Shown piece by piece: positions 21,408-24,648 of a stretch of 24,648 bases of DNA. The DNA is from DAOVRL01 sp023128595 (lineage in GTDB: Bacteria; Planctomycetota; Phycisphaerae; Sedimentisphaerales; Anaerobacaceae). The DNA lies in assembly GCA_030628155.1 (NCBI GenBank), contig DAOVRL010000051.1, positions 1 through 24,648 of the forward strand. Direction: 5' to 3'. How positions within the stretch are numbered: position 1 is the stretch's first letter; each line of letters begins with the position of its first letter. A model generated the notes under the pieces. It was not told where the DNA came from. It did not search any database and saw nothing but the letters and a program-made list of their open reading frames with translations. A program made the translations under genes and the position numbers.

Positions 21408-24400
21408 ATGAGGAAGTTCCGGATCATCTTAATTGCGTTAGCGGTGTGTACATCCTGCGGCTTGCCGGTTTGCGAATCCGCTGCGCAGGCCGAGGAATTC
21501 ACGTATATCGACCTCATCGACCGGCTCACCGATTTGGAGCAACTGGCAACCCTCCCGCCGCCGGGTGAAAAATGCCGGCAATGGTCCAGCTACGACAGGC
21601 GCAGCAAATACGACCAGGCCTCCGGAAAGTATCTCGGCTGGTTCGCCAACGGCGACGGCAACGGCATCATTCGCAAAGAGGGTGAGACGCAGGTCTTTGC
21701 CGAGATGCAGGGCCCCGGCGTTATATGGCGGATATGGTCGGCGCTGGCCAACCAGGGGCATGTAAAGATTTATCTGGACGGTGCCGAAGCCCCAGCCGTT
21801 GACCTGCCCTTCATAGGCTATTTCAACCGCGAGAATGAGCCGTTTACCCACCCGGCCCTTGTCCACATGACCGCACGCGGCCAAAACTGCTACGTCCCCA
21901 TCCCCTACCAAAAATCCTGCAAAATCGTGGGCGAAGGTGATTGGGGCAGGTATTTCCATTTCACCTACACAACCTACCCCAAAGGAACCATCCTGCCGAC
22001 CTTCAAGCGCAAGCTCTCCGCCGCCGAATCGAAGGCCCTCGATAGGGCCGCCAATATTCTTGCCGAACGCGGTTTCGACCCCGCCGGAAAACGCAGACGC
22101 CAAGAAACCGTTCGCGAGACTGTGAAGGTCACCCCCGCCTCAATCGTGGGAGTTGCTAAGCTGAAAGGGCCCAGAGCCATTACCGCACTGAAGGTCAATA
22201 TGGATTTGCCCCAATCGCCCGACGACTACGACATTCTGCGAGAGCTTGTACTGCAAATCCGTTGGGATAACGAGCAGGAACCCTCTGTGTGCGTCCCGTT
22301 AGGAGATTTCTTCGGGACCGCACCCGGTGTGAACAAATACAAGTCACTGCCATTAGGGATGACCGATGACGGGTCCTACAGCTTTTGGTATATGCCGTTT
22401 GCCGAATCGGCCGTTGTGGAATTGGTCAACGATGGTGACAAGGCACGAACAGTGAACTTTACGATTACCCACGCACCGCTGACAAAGCCGATAGAGACCC
22501 TCGGAAGATTCCACGCAAAATGGCACCGTGACGCCTTCCTGCCCGAAGAGCCCGGGCGAGATGCTTCCCCACATTGCATCGACTGGCCTATGCTGAAGAC
22601 CGAAGGACGAGGCCGATTCTGCGGCGTTATGCTCCACGTCTGGAACCCCAGAGGCGGATGGTGGGGCGAAGGGGATGAGAAGTTTTTCGTCGATGGCGAG
22701 AAATTCCCCTCAACTATCGGCACCGGCTCAGAAGACTACTTCGGGTATGCCTGGTGCAACCCGACCCTCTTCCAGAACTGCTACCACAATCAAACAATAA
22801 GTATGAATAACCGCGGCCACATCTCCGTCAACCGCTGGCACATCACCGACAACGTCCCCTTTCAGAAATCCTTCGAGGCCGCAATCGAAAAATACTATCC
22901 CAACGCCAAGCCCACCCTCTACGCCGCTACCGCATACTGGTACCAGGCCGCAGGCCAGCCCGACCCATACCGCTGCGCCCCCGTCGCCGAGCGCACAGGA
23001 TACTGGGGCCCAATCAAGGTATTCAGGGTCAAGGGCGCACTCGAGGGCGAGAAGCTAAAGGTGCTCTCCAAAACCGCCGGCAACCCACAGCGGCAGGACC
23101 TCAGCGGCTTCGGCTCGAAGTGGAGCGGCGAGGCCCACCTATGGTGGCTTGAGGCCAAGCCGGGTGATACGCTCGAATTGGCAGTGCCCGTCGAAAAGAC
23201 CGGCGCCTACAGACTAAAGACCCAGCTCACAAAGGCCATCGACTACGGCATCGTCCAGCTCTACCTCGACGGCAAAAAGCTCGGCGAGCCCATCGACCTT
23301 TTCAACAACGGCGTAGTACCGACCGGCGCCCTCGATTTGGGCGTCCACAAGCTCGACAAGGGTCAGCACGTACTAAAGGTCGAGATCGTCGGCGCCAATG
23401 AAAAGGCCGTCAAGAAGTATATGTTCGGAATCGACTACCTGCTCTTGGAAGAGGTCTCGGCCGCTTTCTATCTGCCGGAGAGTCCCTCTTATACAATCCT
23501 CGATTCGGTGCGGGACTCGGTGCGATTTGCGGAGGGCACCCTCGTCCCTTTTGACGGTAAGCTGGCCTGCAAGTCCAGTTTTGTGGATCAGGCCGGCGAA
23601 ATAATGCACTGGCACGATTTCGGAGACCTCGAAGGCCCCGGCTGGGCCGCAAACGCAGTCGGTGGGGCTTACGAGCTCTATTCATTCGCTCATCACGCTA
23701 TAGACCCGTGCCTGGCCGAAAAGGCTGTCTTGCTCCTCGATCACGTCCTCGAAGACGGCTTCATCGACTACGAAACAGGCTTTATCACCGGCTACCGCCT
23801 GACCACCAACGACACCTTCTGCCTCAATTACCAGCATAAAAGCAACTGGTTCTGCCCCGGCTCAATGGCCAAAATCGCATACCAACTACTGATCTTCAGC
23901 GACCTGCTGGAGAACCCTATAAAGCAGAAGATGCGCCAAATCGCCGTCAAAAACGCAGCTTGGATCGATAAGAACATCAAACCCACGCCCAATGGCTGGT
24001 ACCCCAGACGCTGCAAACCATCGGGCGAGCACTACCCCAACAATGCTTACGGCGACTCGGACATACTCTTTGAAAAAAGCGCCGACGGACTCTTCATCAT
24101 CCAGCTTATGACCGGGCTGACAAAAAAGGGCCTGGCCGATTACACCGACCAAATCAAAGCAAGACTAAAAGTCTTTATGGACTCCGGCGGAATCTTCGGC
24201 TCCATCAACCACGATACCTACGACCATCACGAGAACGTTGCCTACGCCGTCGCATTTCGCGTCCTCCGCCAGGCCGCCAGGCTGCTCGACGACGATAAAA
24301 TTCGCACCTTTGCCTACGACAAATGCCTCGCAGGCCTCGACCAATTCAAAATGACCGACGACCGCAACGGCGTCCGGACCAAGGGCCTGCTCTGGATGGA

Positions 24401-24648
24401 GAAAACCTGGGACACAGCCTATCTATGGGAAAACGCCGAGGCCGCTCTTGCCTATTTCGAGGCCTATGTCGATACCGGCAACGAGCAGTTCCTCCGCGAC
24501 GGCCTTACCATCCTCCGCGCAATCGCCAGGCACCATCACGGCGACAAAGGTTTCCTCACCGAGGGTGTCGATTGGAACAACCACGTCGGCAAACAGCACC
24601 ATTTCGACGGCGCCGAATTCGGCGACATAAAATACACGGAGCCACTCC
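21408..24648 (+). CDS. Exported GH172 (DUF2961) glycosidase fused to an all-helical domain, 3' truncated by window
   Basis: One frame runs open from ATG 21408 to the window end, 1080 codons without a stop. GGAGC stands about 8 bases upstream. Residues 1-28 are a signal peptide. Residues about 55-500 are a DUF2961 (GH172) domain: QWSSYDRRSKYDQ, FAEMQGPGVIWRIWSA, and the two glutamate motifs GEGDE (E421) and GTGSEDYFG (E442), 21 residues apart, the spacing of the catalytic pair described for alpha-fructofuranosidases of GH172. A beta-sandwich module follows to about 685 (AYRLKTQLTKAIDYG, VQLYLDGKKLGEPIDLF). From about 700 onward is a long helical region (GGAYELYSFAHHAID, KAVLLLDHVLEDG, AYDKCLAGLDQF, NAEAALAYFEAYVDTGN) resembling a six-hairpin alpha/alpha barrel. 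The natural substrate is unknown; furanosides are plausible. The true C-terminus lies beyond the window. Confidence 0.88.
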   Translation, partial: MRKFRIILIALAVCTSCGLPVCESAAQAEEFTYIDLIDRLTDLEQLATLPPPGEKCRQWSSYDRRSKYDQASGKYLGWFANGDGNGIIRKEGETQVFAEMQGPGVIWRIWSALANQGHVKIYLDGAEAPAVDLPFIGYFNRENEPFTHPALVHMTARGQNCYVPIPYQKSCKIVGEGDWGRYFHFTYTTYPKGTILPTFKRKLSAAESKALDRAANILAERGFDPAGKRRRQETVRETVKVTPASIVGVAKLKGPRAITALKVNMDLPQSPDDYDILRELVLQIRWDNEQEPSVCVPLGDFFGTAPGVNKYKSLPLGMTDDGSYSFWYMPFAESAVVELVNDGDKARTVNFTITHAPLTKPIETLGRFHAKWHRDAFLPEEPGRDASPHCIDWPMLKTEGRGRFCGVMLHVWNPRGGWWGEGDEKFFVDGEKFPSTIGTGSEDYFGYAWCNPTLFQNCYHNQTISMNNRGHISVNRWHITDNVPFQKSFEAAIEKYYPNAKPTLYAATAYWYQAAGQPDPYRCAPVAERTGYWGPIKVFRVKGALEGEKLKVLSKTAGNPQRQDLSGFGSKWSGEAHLWWLEAKPGDTLELAVPVEKTGAYRLKTQLTKAIDYGIVQLYLDGKKLGEPIDLFNNGVVPTGALDLGVHKLDKGQHVLKVEIVGANEKAVKKYMFGIDYLLLEEVSAAFYLPESPSYTILDSVRDSVRFAEGTLVPFDGKLACKSSFVDQAGEIMHWHDFGDLEGPGWAANAVGGAYELYSFAHHAIDPCLAEKAVLLLDHVLEDGFIDYETGFITGYRLTTNDTFCLNYQHKSNWFCPGSMAKIAYQLLIFSDLLENPIKQKMRQIAVKNAAWIDKNIKPTPNGWYPRRCKPSGEHYPNNAYGDSDILFEKSADGLFIIQLMTGLTKKGLADYTDQIKARLKVFMDSGGIFGSINHDTYDHHENVAYAVAFRVLRQAARLLDDDKIRTFAYDKCLAGLDQFKMTDDRNGVRTKGLLWMEKTWDTAYLWENAEAALAYFEAYVDTGNEQFLRDGLTILRAIARHHHGDKGFLTEGVDWNNHVGKQHHFDGAEFGDIKYTEPL

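Overview
The window most likely comes from a Gram-negative-type bacterium of the Planctomycetota, probably class Phycisphaerae (Sedimentisphaerales-like). This is an inference from four things: a Kdo-activating enzyme (LPS-type envelope), a secreted beta-helix protein ending in a dockerin-like pair of calcium loops plus a C-terminal module common in that group, a large secreted GH172-type glycosidase, and intergenic regions full of dispersed palindromic repeats. No rRNA or taxonomic marker is present, so the assignment stays tentative.

Layout. 33-821 (-): kdsB, with its own promoter at 936-964 and a heptamer-repeat insertion inside the coding region. 1393-6392 (+): a ribose-type ABC sugar importer with two paralogous binding proteins, each behind a near-identical promoter, then a fused double ATPase and a permease. 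6501-9236 (-): a 911-residue secreted beta-helix/dockerin protein. 9580-11747 (+): an ECF sigma factor, a zinc-finger membrane anti-sigma factor and a secreted coiled-coil protein in one operon. 11796-18271 (+): a tryptophan operon trpE-G-D-F-B-A without trpC. It is preceded by a strong promoter, a 17-codon leader peptide with three consecutive Trp codons, and mutually exclusive antiterminator and terminator hairpins: a complete ribosome-mediated attenuator. 18466-18705: a MITE-like element with GTAA-starting inverted repeats and 8-bp target duplications, as in IS66-family elements, with a decayed relative at 2446-2575. 18844-21036 (+): two tandem exported proteins sharing an N-terminal helical 'MSxEER' module; the second also carries a peroxiredoxin-like domain. 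21141-21306: a 166-bp inverted-repeat element that can fold into a four-way cloverleaf. 21408-window end (+): a very large exported GH172 (DUF2961) protein fused to an all-helical domain and cut by the window edge.

How it fits together. The importer, beta-helix protein and GH172 protein suit a polysaccharide-degrading lifestyle. The trp operon makes tryptophan from chorismate except for the IGP synthase step, which must be encoded elsewhere, and appears to sense charged tRNA-Trp through translation of trpL. The most notable non-coding features are the trp attenuator, the cloverleaf repeat, the MITE with intact target duplication, and two six-unit ACGANNN heptamer arrays, one in frame inside kdsB and one directly before trpE.
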